Shown here: positions 10,839-20,803 of the stretch, piece after piece | Layout: each line of letters begins with the position of its first letter | How positions within the stretch are numbered: the stretch's first letter is position 1 | DNA from: Microbacterium sp. Marseille-Q6648 | Lineage (GTDB): Bacteria; Actinomycetota; Actinomycetes; Actinomycetales; Microbacteriaceae | Assembly (NCBI RefSeq): GCF_943181415.1 | Contig: NZ_CALPBZ010000001.1 | Location: forward strand, 1,240,001-1,304,000 | Direction of reading: 5' to 3' | DNA length: 64,000 nt | The notes under the pieces: model-generated | The model's input: the letters and a program-made list of their open reading frames with translations, nothing else | Told to the model about the DNA's origin: nothing | The model's database searches: none | Translations under genes and position numbers: made by a program

Positions 10839-13079
10839 CTAGTTGAACCTCGTGGGTGCCTCGTAGGGCTCTTCGCGTACGAAGCGCGCACCGAGCACCT
10901 GCCGGACCACCGCTTCGCCGTAGCGCTGGACCCCGTCATCGCGGGTGGTGGTCTGCGGAAGGCGCGGCGCCACCACGGGTGGCACGGGGACGTCGTCCGC
11001 GGGCACGTCGGGCTCGGGCTCGTCCTCGTCGTCCTGCGGATCGGCGACGTGCGAGTTCTCGACGTCGGTCGGCGCGAGCACGACGCCGTCGCGTGCCGGG
11101 GCCAGGGTGGCCACTTGCACGCGCGCGGTCGGCGCGGCATCCTCGGGCTCGTCGTCGACGGCGAACTGCGCCACTCCGTTGCCGCCGGGGATGGGAGCGA
11201 CCGCCCAGTCGGTCACCGGCTCGGTCGACGCCGGCGCCGTCTGCGGTGCACGAGTGGAGGACCGTGTCGAGGCCGACGAACGAGATGGGGCCGACGACCC
11301 CGGCGTCGCGGGTTCTCCCGGAGGCGATGACGCACCGCGGCCGTCGCCGGGGGGAACCGGCGCCGGCGGGCTGTCGGGAGGACCGCCGGGTCCGCCGGAG
11401 CCGCCCGGGTCCCCGCCGCCGTCGGGCGAGCCCTCGCCTTCGTGCTTGGCGAGGTACTTGACCCGGATGCCGAGCACGGCCTGGATCGCGGTGCGAAGAT
11501 CCTCGCTCGGACCCGACCCGGCCGAACGCTGCTTGAAGGTGGCGACGTCCTTCTGGCTCTGGAACGCGAGGGTGAGGACGTCGGCGTCGAAGTCGGCGAC
11601 GCGCGCACCGGTCGCGATGAGCCAGGAGGTGCGGCTGATGTCTTCGAGCCGGGCCAGCACTTCGGGCCACGCGTCGCGCATGCGCTGCACGGTGACGGGG
11701 CCGCTCGGCGCCGGCGCGGGCGCATCCGGCACCGCGGCAGCAGGCGGTTCCGGGGACGCAGGTGCCGGGGACGCAGGTGCCGGTGCCGGTGAGGCAGGTG
11801 CCGGTGGCGCGGGCGCCGCACTCACCTGGGGAGCGGGCGCCCCCGATGCGGGCGCCGACGGTGTGGAGACGGGCGCCGACGCGGGCGCCGGCGGGGTGGA
11901 GACGGACGGCGCCGGCGCGGCCGAGGGAGCCGGCGCGGCCGAGGGACCAGTGGCACCCTGGGCGGCCGGGGCGTGCGCGAGCACGCGAGCGATCATGAGT
12001 TCGAGCTGCAGGCGGGGCGACGTCGCTCCGCTCATCTCGTCGAGTGCGGCGATGACGATGTCGGCGGTGCGCGACAGGCGGGTGGCGCCGAACGCGTCGG
12101 CCTGGCGCTGCATGGTCGCCAGGTCTTCCGCCGAGACACCCCGGAGCACGGCGGACGCGCCCTGCCCTGTGGCGGCGACGACGATCAGATCGCGCAGGCG
12201 CTCCAGCAGGTCGTCCACGAAACGGCGCGGGTCCTGCCCGGTCTGCACGACCCGGTCGACGGCGCTGAAGGCCGCGGCGGGCTCGGCCGAGGCGAACGCG
12301 TCGACGACCTCGTCGAGGAGTTCGGCGTGGGTGTAGCCGAGCAGCGAGACGGCTCGCTCGTAGCCGACGATCACACCGGCGTCCGTCATCTCGGAGCCCG
12401 CGATCAGCTGGTCGAGCAGCGACAGGGTGTCTCGCGGCGATCCGCCGCCCGCGCGCACGACGAGCGGCAGGACGCCCGCCTCCACCGTGACCTTCTCGGA
12501 CGCGCACAGCTCCTGCACGTACTCGAGCATCGCTGCGGGCGGAACCAGACGGAACGGGTAGTGGTGGGTCCGCGAACGGATGGTGCCGATGACCTTCTCG
12601 GGTTCGGTCGTGGCGAAGATGAACTTCACATGGTCGGGAGGCTCTTCCACCAGCTTCAGCAGGGCGTTGAACCCCTGCGGGGTCACCATGTGCGCCTCGT
12701 CGAGGATGAAGATCTTGAAGCGGTCGCGCGCGGGCGCGAACACCGCGCGCTCGCGAAGGTCTCGGGCGTCGTCGACGCCGTTGTGGCTGGCGGCGTCGAT
12801 CTCGACCACGTCGAGGGAGCCTCCCCCGCCGCGACCGAGTTCGATGCAGCTGTCGCACTCGCCGCACGGGGTGTCGGTGGGACCCTGGGCGCAGTTGAGA
12901 CAGCGGGCGAGAATCCGCGCCGACGTCGTCTTGCCGCATCCGCGCGGACCCGAGAACAGGTAGGCGTGACCCACGCGGTCGCCGCGCAGTGCGGTCATGA
13001 GGGGCTCGGTCACCTGAGCCTGCCCGATCATCTCGCCGAACGCCTCGGGACGGTAGCGGCGATACAGAGCGGTGGTCAC
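10839..13079 (-). CDS. dnaX: DNA polymerase III subunits gamma and tau
   Basis: A 746-residue clamp-loader ATPase. Walker A is [16 protein letters not shown], the zinc module is CLNC...CGECDSC, Walker B is ILDEAHM, and the sensor region is [18 protein letters not shown]. Domain III is followed by a long Pro/Ala/Ser-rich linker (about residues 365-450) and a tau-like C-terminal region with another low-complexity stretch. The repeated Ala-Pro linker explains the many spurious open frames on the other strand. It is first in the operon with recR and divergent from the TPP-controlled thiM. Confidence 0.96.
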   Translation of the reverse strand: MTTALYRRYRPEAFGEMIGQAQVTEPLMTALRGDRVGHAYLFSGPRGCGKTTSARILARCLNCAQGPTDTPCGECDSCIELGRGGGGSLDVVEIDAASHNGVDDARDLRERAVFAPARDRFKIFILDEAHMVTPQGFNALLKLVEEPPDHVKFIFATTEPEKVIGTIRSRTHHYPFRLVPPAAMLEYVQELCASEKVTVEAGVLPLVVRAGGGSPRDTLSLLDQLIAGSEMTDAGVIVGYERAVSLLGYTHAELLDEVVDAFASAEPAAAFSAVDRVVQTGQDPRRFVDDLLERLRDLIVVAATGQGASAVLRGVSAEDLATMQRQADAFGATRLSRTADIVIAALDEMSGATSPRLQLELMIARVLAHAPAAQGATGPSAAPAPSAAPAPSVSTPPAPASAPVSTPSAPASGAPAPQVSAAPAPPAPASPAPAPASPAPASPEPPAAAVPDAPAPAPSGPVTVQRMRDAWPEVLARLEDISRTSWLIATGARVADFDADVLTLAFQSQKDVATFKQRSAGSGPSEDLRTAIQAVLGIRVKYLAKHEGEGSPDGGGDPGGSGGPGGPPDSPPAPVPPGDGRGASSPPGEPATPGSSAPSRSSASTRSSTRAPQTAPASTEPVTDWAVAPIPGGNGVAQFAVDDEPEDAAPTARVQVATLAPARDGVVLAPTDVENSHVADPQDDEDEPEPDVPADDVPVPPVVAPRLPQTTTRDDGVQRYGEAVVRQVLGARFVREEPYEAPTRFN

Positions 13080-13162
13080 TCCCCCAGCCTACGACGTGCC
13101 TGCGACATCGCGACGAGAGGTGCGGGATGCGCGCTCGGCCGACTGCTATGGTCATCGGCAGT

Positions 13163-13237
13163 GACACGGGGTGCCCGCCAGCGGGCTGAGAACACACCCG
13201 TCGAACCTGATCTAGTTCGTACTAGCGAAGGGATGTC
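13163..13237 (+). promoter_or_regulatory. TPP riboswitch (THI element)
   Basis: Conserved TPP aptamer blocks are in order: CGGGGTGCCC, GGGCTGAGA, ACCCG, CGAACCTGAT and GTACTAGCGAAGGGA. P1 can be formed by GACA (13163-13166) with TGTC (13234-13237). The thiM Shine-Dalgarno GAAGGGA lies in the 3' part of the aptamer, so repression is probably at translation initiation. A TATGGT at 13147-13152 is a plausible -10 box. Confidence 0.95.
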
Positions 13238-13241
13238 GCGA

Positions 13242-14054
13242 ATGAGCGTTCGCACGTCTGTCCACCTGTCCCCCGGCGAGGCGCTCGACGCGCTGCGCGC
13301 GACGAACCCGCTCGTGCAGTGCATCACGAACACGGTGGTCGCCGGCTTCACCGCCAATGCCCTGCTCGCCCTCGGCGCGTCACCGGCGATGTGCGACATC
13401 CCCGGTGAGGCGGGGATGTTCGCCGATCTCGCCGGAGGGGTCCTCATCAACCTCGGCACCCCCACCTCGGAACAGCGGGATGCCGCGCTCGAAGCGGCCG
13501 ACTCGGCCACCCCCTGGGTGCTCGACCCGGTCGCCGTCGGCGCGCTGCCCGTCCGAACCGCACTCGCCAGGCGCCTGTCCGAGCTGGGCCCGGCGGTGAT
13601 CCGCGGCAATGCATCCGAGATCCTCGCGCTGGCCGGCACGTCGTCGGGCGGTCGCGGAGTCGACGCCGTCGACTCCCCCGACGATGCCGGCGAAGCCGCG
13701 GACGCCCTCGCCCGCCGCACGTGTGCGGTCATCGCGGTGTCGGGCGCGGTCGACCTGATCACCGACGGACACCAGCGGATCCGCGTCGCGGGAGGCGATC
13801 CCCTGCTCACGCGGGTGACGGGCGGGGGGTGCGCGCTGGGCGCGACGACGGCAGCGTTCCTGTCGGTGTGCGACCCGGTCGCGGCCGCTGTCGCCGCCCA
13901 CGCCGTCCACGCCATCGCGGCCGAGCGCGCGGCGGCGATCACGCGCGGTCCGGGGTCCTTCGCCGTCGCCTTCCTCGACGCCCTGGCGGACATCTCCGCC
14001 GGCGATCTCGACAGCGCACGCCGATGGACGGACGAGCCGGCGGCGGCCCGCTGA
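13242..14054 (+). CDS. thiM: hydroxyethylthiazole kinase
   Basis: A 270-residue salvage kinase that phosphorylates 4-methyl-5-(2-hydroxyethyl)thiazole for thiamine synthesis. Family motifs are [51 protein letters not shown] and the catalytic [16 protein letters not shown] 13242 is chosen because the SD (GAAGGGA) is 8 bases upstream, whereas the in-frame ATG at 13233 lies inside the riboswitch P1. The stop overlaps the thiE start by one base, indicating translational coupling. Confidence 0.93.
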   Translation: MSVRTSVHLSPGEALDALRATNPLVQCITNTVVAGFTANALLALGASPAMCDIPGEAGMFADLAGGVLINLGTPTSEQRDAALEAADSATPWVLDPVAVGALPVRTALARRLSELGPAVIRGNASEILALAGTSSGGRGVDAVDSPDDAGEAADALARRTCAVIAVSGAVDLITDGHQRIRVAGGDPLLTRVTGGGCALGATTAAFLSVCDPVAAAVAAHAVHAIAAERAAAITRGPGSFAVAFLDALADISAGDLDSARRWTDEPAAAR

Positions 14055-14740
14055 TGCGCGCGACCATAGCGCCTGACGCGTCCGACCTACGCGCATCCGA
14101 CCCGGCCGGGCAGCTCGCCGTGCACCTGGTCACCGATCAGCGACTGCCCTTCGACCGCCTCATGCGGGTTGTCGACGACGCGGTCACGGGCGGCGTGGAC
14201 GTCGTGCAGCTGCGGGACAAGACCGTCAGCGCGCGCGAGCTGATCTCCCGAGCCGTCGCCCTGTCGGCGGTCGTCGCCGGCCGAGTCGCTCTCCTCGTGG
14301 ACGACCGGGTCGATGTCGTCCTCGCTGCGCGGCACGCAGGCGCCCGGGTCGACGGCGTCCATCTCGGCCAGGATGACCTCCCGCCCGCGACCGCGCGGCG
14401 CATTCTCGGCCGGGACGCGATCGTCGGGTGGACGGCGAACACCGCCGCCCACCTCGACGACGCGGCTGCCATGCCGCCCGGAACGCTCGACTACCTGGGC
14501 GTGGGGGTGATCCGTCCCACCGCGACCAAGCCCGACCATCCCCCGGCGCTGGGTCTGAGCGGGTTCGCCGCCCTCGCCGCTCGCGCCGCCCTGCCGTGCA
14601 TCGCCATCGGCGGGGTCGGACCCGAGGACGTGCCCGCACTGCGCGCGGGCGGCGCCGCCGGGATCGCCGTCGTGTCCGCCGTGTGCGCAGCGGCCGATCC
14701 CCGTGCCGCCGCGCGCGCGCTCGCCGAGGCGGCGCGATGA
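14054..14740 (+). CDS. thiE: thiamine-phosphate synthase
   Basis: A 228-residue TIM-barrel enzyme joining the pyrimidine diphosphate and thiazole phosphate to thiamine phosphate. Motifs are VVQLRDKTVSARELI, LLVDDRVDVVLAA, GVHLGQDDLP, YLGVGVIRPTATKPD and the phosphate-binding IAIGGVGPEDVPALRAGGAAGIAV. The usual TGGCCGV-type glycine-rich turn is GASGAAG-like here but intact. Start overlaps thiM by one base (TGATG) and its stop overlaps the next start (ATGA). Confidence 0.94.
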   Translation: MRATIAPDASDLRASDPAGQLAVHLVTDQRLPFDRLMRVVDDAVTGGVDVVQLRDKTVSARELISRAVALSAVVAGRVALLVDDRVDVVLAARHAGARVDGVHLGQDDLPPATARRILGRDAIVGWTANTAAHLDDAAAMPPGTLDYLGVGVIRPTATKPDHPPALGLSGFAALAARAALPCIAIGGVGPEDVPALRAGGAAGIAVVSAVCAAADPRAAARALAEAAR

Positions 14741-16302
14741 CCGCGCGCGCGGTGCCCCGCGTTCTCAGCATCGCCGGCACAGACCCGACCGGGGGCGCGG
14801 GCATCCACGCGGACCTGAAGACGATCGGAGCCCTCGGCGGCTACGGGATGGCCGCCGTGACCGCCCTCGTCGCCCAGAACACCCGCGGGGTCCGCCGGGT
14901 GCACGTGCCGCCGGCGTCCTTCCTGCGGGACCAGCTCGACGCGGTCGCGGACGACGTCGACATCGATGCCGTGAAGATCGGGATGCTGCAGTCGAAGCCG
15001 CTGATCGATACGGTTTCGGGCTGGCTGGACTCGACCCGACCGCCGATCGCCGTGCTCGATCCGGTGATGGTCGCCACGAGCGGAGACAGGCTGCTGGACG
15101 AGGACGCGGTCGCCGCCATACGAGCGCTGTGCGCCCGCGCCGACCTCGTGACACCGAACCTGCCCGAGCTCGCCGTGCTCGTCGATCGTCCGCCCGCGGC
15201 GAGCTGGGAGAAAGCACTCGCGCAGGCGCGCGGCCTCGCGGACAGCACGGGGGCGGCTGTGCTGGTCAAGGGCGGCCATCTTCCGGCAGGAGGCTCCCCT
15301 GATGCGATCGTCGATGCCGACGCCGTGTTCGAACTCGCCGGACCGCGTGTGGCGACGACGTCCACCCATGGCACGGGCTGTTCGCTCTCGTCCGCGATGG
15401 CCGTCCTGCGCGCCCAGGGGCTGTCGTGGCCGGACGCCCTCACCCGCGCCAAGGATTGGCTGACCGGAGCGCTTCGGGCCGCGGACGCTCTGGAGGTCGG
15501 GCGAGGACGCGGCCCGATCGACCATTTCCACGAGTCCCGTCCCACCGCCGATTGGGCCTCCGATGCGTGGGCCGCGTGTGCCGACATCCGCTCCGGAGTG
15601 GACGCATGCGCATTCGTCATCGAACTGCGCGACGGCACACTCCCCGGGCAGGCCTTCGCGTGGTACCTGGCACAGGATGCGCTGTACCTGCGCGAGTACG
15701 CCCGGGTCCTCGCGCGCTTGAGCGCCATGGCCCGCACCCGGAACGACCAGGAATTCTGGACCGACGCCGCTCGGGGCGCGCTGGTCGAGGAGGCGAGACT
15801 CCATCGATCGCGCATCGGCGACGTCGAGGTCGATGCCGCACCGTCGACGCGCGCCTATGTCGATCATCTCCACGCGGTGTCGGCATCGGGTCGATACGGC
15901 GAACTGGTGGCGGCGGTCCTCCCCTGCTTCTGGCTGTATCACGACCTCGGCCGGCGCTGGCGCACCCACCGACACGAGGGGCACCCGTACGGCGATTGGC
16001 TCGCCGCCTACGGCGACCCCGGGTTCGCCGACGCGACGAACCGGGCGATCGCGGTGGCGGGCGCCGTGGCCGCGGCGGCGTCACCGTCGGAGCGTGACCT
16101 GATGCACATCGCCTTCCGCCGCTCGATGGGCCACGAGCTCGCATTCTTCGCCGCGCCGCTCGCGGCGAGCACCCACGCGCCCGCTCAGGTGTCGGATCCG
16201 TGCTCGACGTCCGACATCGAGATCACCGGGATCGACGTGGTGACGGCGGGGACGGAGGCCGACAGGTGCGAGCCGTCTTCGCGGCGCACGTCCGCGAACT
16301 GA
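14737..16302 (+). CDS. thiD: ThiD-TenA fusion: HMP(-P) kinase / thiaminase II-like
   Basis: A 521-residue bifunctional protein. Residues 1 to about 265 are hydroxymethylpyrimidine(-phosphate) kinase: SIAGTDPTGGAGIHADLKT, DAVKIGML, LDPVMVATSGD, LVKGGH and the anion hole THGTGCSLSSA. Residues about 300-500 are a TenA domain (FAWYLAQDALYLREYARVL, and LPCFWLYHDLG with the candidate catalytic Cys), which salvages degraded pyrimidines. The last 40 or so residues run on past the normal TenA end and are encoded opposite the GH65 gene over 118 bases. Third gene of the riboswitch operon, overlapping thiE by 4 bases. Confidence 0.93.
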   Translation: MTARAVPRVLSIAGTDPTGGAGIHADLKTIGALGGYGMAAVTALVAQNTRGVRRVHVPPASFLRDQLDAVADDVDIDAVKIGMLQSKPLIDTVSGWLDSTRPPIAVLDPVMVATSGDRLLDEDAVAAIRALCARADLVTPNLPELAVLVDRPPAASWEKALAQARGLADSTGAAVLVKGGHLPAGGSPDAIVDADAVFELAGPRVATTSTHGTGCSLSSAMAVLRAQGLSWPDALTRAKDWLTGALRAADALEVGRGRGPIDHFHESRPTADWASDAWAACADIRSGVDACAFVIELRDGTLPGQAFAWYLAQDALYLREYARVLARLSAMARTRNDQEFWTDAARGALVEEARLHRSRIGDVEVDAAPSTRAYVDHLHAVSASGRYGELVAAVLPCFWLYHDLGRRWRTHRHEGHPYGDWLAAYGDPGFADATNRAIAVAGAVAAAASPSERDLMHIAFRRSMGHELAFFAAPLAASTHAPAQVSDPCSTSDIEITGIDVVTAGTEADRCEPSSRRTSAN

Positions 16303-18698
16303 CGCAGCGACGGGCGCCCGGGCATGACCGGACCCTGATCGGCGAGCGGCACCACGACCTGCTCGCCGCCGCCGATCATGTAGCCCTTGCCGCGCACGCT
16401 GAACGCGACCGGGTCGCCGTCGCCGGCGGTCACGGTCATCGACGCGCGCTCGATCGTGACGGTGAGCCGCGTGCCGTGCCAGTGGAGGACGAATGACAGA
16501 GACGGCCACGCCGCGGGCAGACGCGGGTCGAACGACAGCTCGCCGAAGTGGTCGCGCATGCCGCCGAAACCGCACACCAGCGCCGTCCACACCCCGCCCG
16601 CCGAGGCAACGTGCACACCGTCGGCGGCGTTGTGGTGCAGATCGGCGAGGTCGACGAAGGTCGCTTCGGTGAAGTACTCCAGCGCGAGGTCCTGATACCC
16701 GACCTCGGCGGCGAGGATCGCCTGCACGACCGCCGAAAGCGTCGAGTCGCCCGTGGTCAGCGGGTCGTAGTACTCGAAGTCGGCGAGCTTGTCCTCGTCC
16801 GAGAAGTGGTTCCCCTGCAGGAACAGGGCGAGCACGACGTCGGCCTGCTTGAGCACCTGGTAGCGGTAGATGACCAGCGGGTGGAAGTGCAGCAGGAGGG
16901 GACGCTTGTCGTCGGGCGTGTTCTCGAGGTCCCAGATCTCGCGCTCGAGGAACACGTGATCCTGGGGGTGGATGCCGGCGGCCTCGCTGAAGGGGATGTG
17001 CATCGCCTCGGCGGCGCGCTCCCAGGCCTCGGGCTCGCCGTCCTCGAGATTCAGCCGCGCCACCATCTCGCGGTAGATCTCGCCGTCGACCTCGGCCATC
17101 TCGCGGACGGTGCGCGCGGCGAACCGGAGGTTGAAGCGGGCCATGACATTGGTGAACAGGTTGTCGTTGACGACGGTGGTGTACTCGTCGGGCCCGGTGA
17201 CGCCGTGGATGTGGAATGTCGTCTCGACCTCGTCCACGGTGCGCCAGAACCCGAGCGTCGTCCAGAGCCGGGCCGTCTCGACGGCGATGTCGACACCCTC
17301 GCGGCGCAGGAACTCCTCGTCGCCGGTGGCGCGGACGTACTTGGCGAGCGCGAACGAGACGTCGGCGTTGATGTGGTACTGCGCGGTACCCGCGGCGTAG
17401 TAGGCCGAGGCCTCCTCGCCGTTGATGGTCCGCCAGGGGAAGAGCGCACCCGCCTCGTTCAGCTGGAAGGCGCGTCGGCGTGCAGCCGGGAGCATCAGGT
17501 ACCGCATGCGCAGGGCGTTCCGAGCCCACTGCGGGGTCGTGTAGGCCAGGAACGGCAGGACGTAGATCTCGGTGTCCCAGAAGTAGTGACCGCTGTAGCC
17601 GGAGCCGGTCATGCCCTTGGCGGGAACCCCGAGTCCGTCGGCGCGGGCGGTGGCCTGCGCGAGCTGGAACAGGCACCACCGGGTCGCCTGCTGCAGCGCG
17701 TCCTGACCGCCGATGGCGACGTCCGAGCGCTCCCAGAATCCGTCGAGCCAGGCACGCTGCCGCTCGCGCAGCAGGTCGACGCCCTCGGCCGCGGCCCGGT
17801 CGAGCGTGCGTCGGCAGCGGTCCACGAGCTCACGCGCGGGAACGCCGCGCGAGGTGTGGTAGCTCACGAACTTCGTGATCGTGATCGGCACGCCGGCTTT
17901 GGCCTCGACGCGGAAGACGTCCTTGGCGATATCCGGCTCGATGAGCCGGCGCAGGTTGTACTCGTTCTCGGTCTCGATGACGTGGTCGGCGGCCACCGCG
18001 ATCGTCATGCCCGACTCCGTCACGCGATACGACATCGCGGTGCGGGCACCGTCCTGCCAGTACTCCTGCGGCTGCAGGACGCGCTGGTGGTCGATCTTCT
18101 CCGCTTTGCGCGGGTCGAACCCGGCCTTGCGAGATGCGCTGGGCGTGCCGCCGTAGACGTCCTCGCCGTCCTGCCGGTTGATGATCTGGCAGTTGACCGC
18201 GACGGGCGCATCGGCGTTGAGCACGGTGACCTGGACGCGCATCATCGCGAGGTGCTTCTCCTCGAAGCTGACCATGCGCTCGAACTCGATGCGCACGTCC
18301 TTGCCGGACGGGGTGGTCCACAGCAGCGAGCGGCGCAGCACGCCGTCGCGCATGTCGAGCTCTCGCCGGTACTCGCGCAGGTCGGCGACGTCGAACGACA
18401 GCGGCTCGTCGTCGACGTAGACGCGCATGATCTTGGCGTCCGGCGCGTTGACGATGGTCTGGCCCGTCTCAGCGAACCCGTACGCGTTCTCGGCGTGACG
18501 GATCGGGAACGTCTCGTGGAACCCGTTGATGAAGGTCCCGTGCTCGTGCGCCCAGCGGCCTTCCGGGTGATTGCCGCGCAGGCCGAGGTAGCCGTTGCCG
18601 ATGGCGAAGAGGGTCTCGGTGACTCCCATGTCGTCCATCGAGAAGCTGGTCTCGACGAGCTTCCACGGGTCGACGGGAAAGCGATCGCGGTCGATCAT
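16185..18698 (-). CDS. glycoside hydrolase family 65 disaccharide phosphorylase
   Basis: An 837-residue cytoplasmic inverting phosphorylase of the maltose/trehalose/kojibiose phosphorylase family. The N-terminal beta-sandwich carries ETLFAIGNGYLGLRGNHPEG. The (alpha/alpha)6 catalytic domain includes GMTGSGYSGHYFWDTEIYVLPFL and HIHGVTGPDEYTTVVNDN, with the general-acid Glu near residue 503. The phosphate loop is HASAGGVW-like (VHVASAGGVWTALVCGFGG). Exact disaccharide specificity cannot be read. It is co-directional and overlapping (ATGA) with a beta-phosphoglucomutase-like gene that would convert the beta-glucose 1-phosphate it releases. Confidence 0.9.
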   Translation of the reverse strand: MIDRDRFPVDPWKLVETSFSMDDMGVTETLFAIGNGYLGLRGNHPEGRWAHEHGTFINGFHETFPIRHAENAYGFAETGQTIVNAPDAKIMRVYVDDEPLSFDVADLREYRRELDMRDGVLRRSLLWTTPSGKDVRIEFERMVSFEEKHLAMMRVQVTVLNADAPVAVNCQIINRQDGEDVYGGTPSASRKAGFDPRKAEKIDHQRVLQPQEYWQDGARTAMSYRVTESGMTIAVAADHVIETENEYNLRRLIEPDIAKDVFRVEAKAGVPITITKFVSYHTSRGVPARELVDRCRRTLDRAAAEGVDLLRERQRAWLDGFWERSDVAIGGQDALQQATRWCLFQLAQATARADGLGVPAKGMTGSGYSGHYFWDTEIYVLPFLAYTTPQWARNALRMRYLMLPAARRRAFQLNEAGALFPWRTINGEEASAYYAAGTAQYHINADVSFALAKYVRATGDEEFLRREGVDIAVETARLWTTLGFWRTVDEVETTFHIHGVTGPDEYTTVVNDNLFTNVMARFNLRFAARTVREMAEVDGEIYREMVARLNLEDGEPEAWERAAEAMHIPFSEAAGIHPQDHVFLEREIWDLENTPDDKRPLLLHFHPLVIYRYQVLKQADVVLALFLQGNHFSDEDKLADFEYYDPLTTGDSTLSAVVQAILAAEVGYQDLALEYFTEATFVDLADLHHNAADGVHVASAGGVWTALVCGFGGMRDHFGELSFDPRLPAAWPSLSFVLHWHGTRLTVTIERASMTVTAGDGDPVAFSVRGKGYMIGGGEQVVVPLADQGPVMPGRPSLRQFADVRREDGSHLSASVPAVTTSIPVISMSDVEHGSDT

Positions 18699-19480
18699 GC
18701 GCGTGCCTGTTCGTCAGGGTCGACAGAGGGTCGGATGCCGGTTCCCACGGCCGGGAGGAGCTCTGCCAGGTCTTCGACGACGACATGGGCTCCGGCGTCG
18801 AAGAGCACCTGGGCACCGACGCCCCGGTCCACGCCCACCACGAGCGCGAACCCGCCGGCGGCGGCGGAGCGGACGCCGCTGAGGGCGTCCTCGACGGCGG
18901 CGGCGGTCGCCGGGTCGACGCCCAGCATCCGGGCCGCCTCGACGAACACGTCCGGTGCGGGCTTGGAGGCGAGGTTGTCGCGCTCGGCGATCACGCCGTC
19001 CATGACCACAGGGAAGCGCTCGCGGATGCCGGCGACCCCGAGGACCTCTTCGGCGTTCTTCGAGCTCGAGACGACGGCCACGGGCGTGCCCGCGGCCGCG
19101 AGCCGGTCGAGGAGCTCGAGCGAGCCCGGGTAGGGGGCGATCCCCTCATCGCGCAGCACGCGCTCGAAGAAGGCGTTCTTGCGGTTGCCGATCCCGCACA
19201 CCGTGTCGGCGGTCGGCGGGTCGCTCGGCTCGCCCCACGGCACCTCGACGTCGCGGGAGCGCAGCAGGCTCGCCACGCCGTCGTAGCGCTTCTTGCCGTC
19301 GAGGTAGTCGAAGTAGTCCCGCTCGGTGTACGCGGGCGTGATGCTCCAGTCCTCGAAGAGCTCCTGGAACATGGTCTGCCACGCGTGCATGTGGACTTCG
19401 GCGGTGGGCGTGAGCACACCGTCGAGGTCGAACAGGACGGCGTCGTACGTGGTCAGATCGGGCAGCGCGTCAGCGGACAC
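18695..19480 (-). CDS. pgmB: beta-phosphoglucomutase-like HAD phosphatase
   Basis: A 261-residue HAD-superfamily protein. Motif I is AVLFDLDGVLTPTAEVHMHAW, motif II VAVVSSSKN, motif III Lys in LASKPAPDVFVEAA, and motif IV AAVEDALSGVRSAAAGG. Its pairing and 4-base overlap with the GH65 phosphorylase gene make conversion of beta-glucose 1-phosphate to glucose 6-phosphate the likely reaction. GTG at 19480 is chosen because GGAGG lies five bases upstream. The longer frame to 19543 lacks such support. Confidence 0.87.
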   Translation of the reverse strand: MSADALPDLTTYDAVLFDLDGVLTPTAEVHMHAWQTMFQELFEDWSITPAYTERDYFDYLDGKKRYDGVASLLRSRDVEVPWGEPSDPPTADTVCGIGNRKNAFFERVLRDEGIAPYPGSLELLDRLAAAGTPVAVVSSSKNAEEVLGVAGIRERFPVVMDGVIAERDNLASKPAPDVFVEAARMLGVDPATAAAVEDALSGVRSAAAGGFALVVGVDRGVGAQVLFDAGAHVVVEDLAELLPAVGTGIRPSVDPDEQARA

Positions 19481-19582
19481 GGAACCTCCGGCGTCGGACG
19501 GAATGCGGGTGAACGGGCGGCTCCTCAGCGTGCCGTGAGCCAAGCGTAGTCGCGGTGGAGGGCCGTCGAGAACGCGCGCGGA

Positions 19583-20803
19583 TCACGCGCGGGCGACGGC
19601 CAGGGTCTGCCGCGCGATCTCGAGCTCTTCGTTGGTCGGAACCACGAGCACGACAACGCCGGAGTCGTCCGTCGAGATGCGCCGGACGCCCCGCTCCCGG
19701 GCCTGATTGCGCTGCGGATCCAGCTCGACGCCGGCGAACCCGAGGGTCTCGACGGCGGCCGCGCGCACCCGCGCGGAGTTCTCGCCGACCCCCGCGGTGA
19801 ACGAGATCACGTCGACGCCGCCCAGCTGGGCGAGGTAGGCGCCGGCATAGGCGCGCAGACGATGGATGTAGACGTCGAACGCGAGTGCGGCCGCGGCATC
19901 CCCCCGCTCGACGCCCGCCTCGATGTCGCGCATGTCCGAGACGCCCGCGAGCCCCTGCAGGCCGCTGCGCTTGTTGAGCAGCGTGTCGAGGTCGTCGATC
20001 GACATGCCCGCCCGTCGCGAGAGGTGGAACAGCACGGCCGGATCGACGTCGCCCGAGCGGGTGCCCATCACGAGGCCCTCCAGCGGGGTCAATCCCATCG
20101 AGGTCTCGACGCTGCGTCCTCCGTCGACGGCGGTGACGGACGCGCCGTTGCCGAGGTGGAACACGATCTGCCGCAGCTGGTCGAGCGGGCGCCCGACGTG
20201 CGCCGCCGCGGTCTCGCTGACGAACTTGTGGCTGGTGCCGTGGAATCCGTAGCGCCGGATGCGATGGGATGCCGCGAGCTCGGCGTCGATCGCGTAGGTG
20301 TAGGCGGCAGGGGGAAGACTCTGGTGGAACGCCGTGTCGAACACCGCGACGTGGGGGACGTCGGGGAACGCCTTCCTGGCCGCGGCGATGCCGGCGAGAT
20401 TGGCGGGGTTATGCAGCGGAGCCAGCACGCTCAGCTCATCGATGTTTATCTCGACCAGGGGCGTGACCGGCGTCGGCTCGAAGAAGCGCGCGCCGCCGTG
20501 GACGACGCGGTGGCCGACGGCGATCGGCGGGCTGTCGTCGAGCGACGGCCCGTCCTGGGCGAAGGCCTCGAGCATGACGGCGAACCCGGCGGTGTGATCG
20601 GCGATCGGCTGCTCGCGGGTGTAGGTGGCGTCCGTGTACGTGGCCTCGCCCCCGGCCGGGGCCGGCACCGTGTGGGTGGCACGGCCGGTGCCCTCGCCGA
20701 TGCGCTCGACCAGCCCCGAGGCGAGGACGGTCTCTGCGTCCATGTCGATCAGCTGGTACTTGAAGGAGGACGAGCCGCTGTTCACGACGAGGACGGGGGT
20801 CAT
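19583..20803 (-). CDS. ackA: acetate kinase
   Basis: A 406-residue enzyme interconverting acetyl phosphate + ADP with acetate + ATP. The N-terminal VLVVNSGSSSFKYQLID (ASKHA fold) is present, with VGHRVVHGGARF, RRYGFHGTSHKFVS, LGNGASV, MGLTPLEGLVMGTRSGDVDP and FTAGVGENS. Length is normal. The start overlaps the pta stop by 4 bases, giving the standard pta-ackA acetate overflow/assimilation operon. Confidence 0.97.
   Translation of the reverse strand: MTPVLVVNSGSSSFKYQLIDMDAETVLASGLVERIGEGTGRATHTVPAPAGGEATYTDATYTREQPIADHTAGFAVMLEAFAQDGPSLDDSPPIAVGHRVVHGGARFFEPTPVTPLVEINIDELSVLAPLHNPANLAGIAAARKAFPDVPHVAVFDTAFHQSLPPAAYTYAIDAELAASHRIRRYGFHGTSHKFVSETAAAHVGRPLDQLRQIVFHLGNGASVTAVDGGRSVETSMGLTPLEGLVMGTRSGDVDPAVLFHLSRRAGMSIDDLDTLLNKRSGLQGLAGVSDMRDIEAGVERGDAAAALAFDVYIHRLRAYAGAYLAQLGGVDVISFTAGVGENSARVRAAAVETLGFAGVELDPQRNQARERGVRRISTDDSGVVVLVVPTNEELEIARQTLAVARA

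Noticed and set aside
9336-11330. Long open frame across thrE, recR and dnaX
   Set aside because: It crosses real genes in both orientations and has the low-complexity Arg/Gly composition of a shadow frame.
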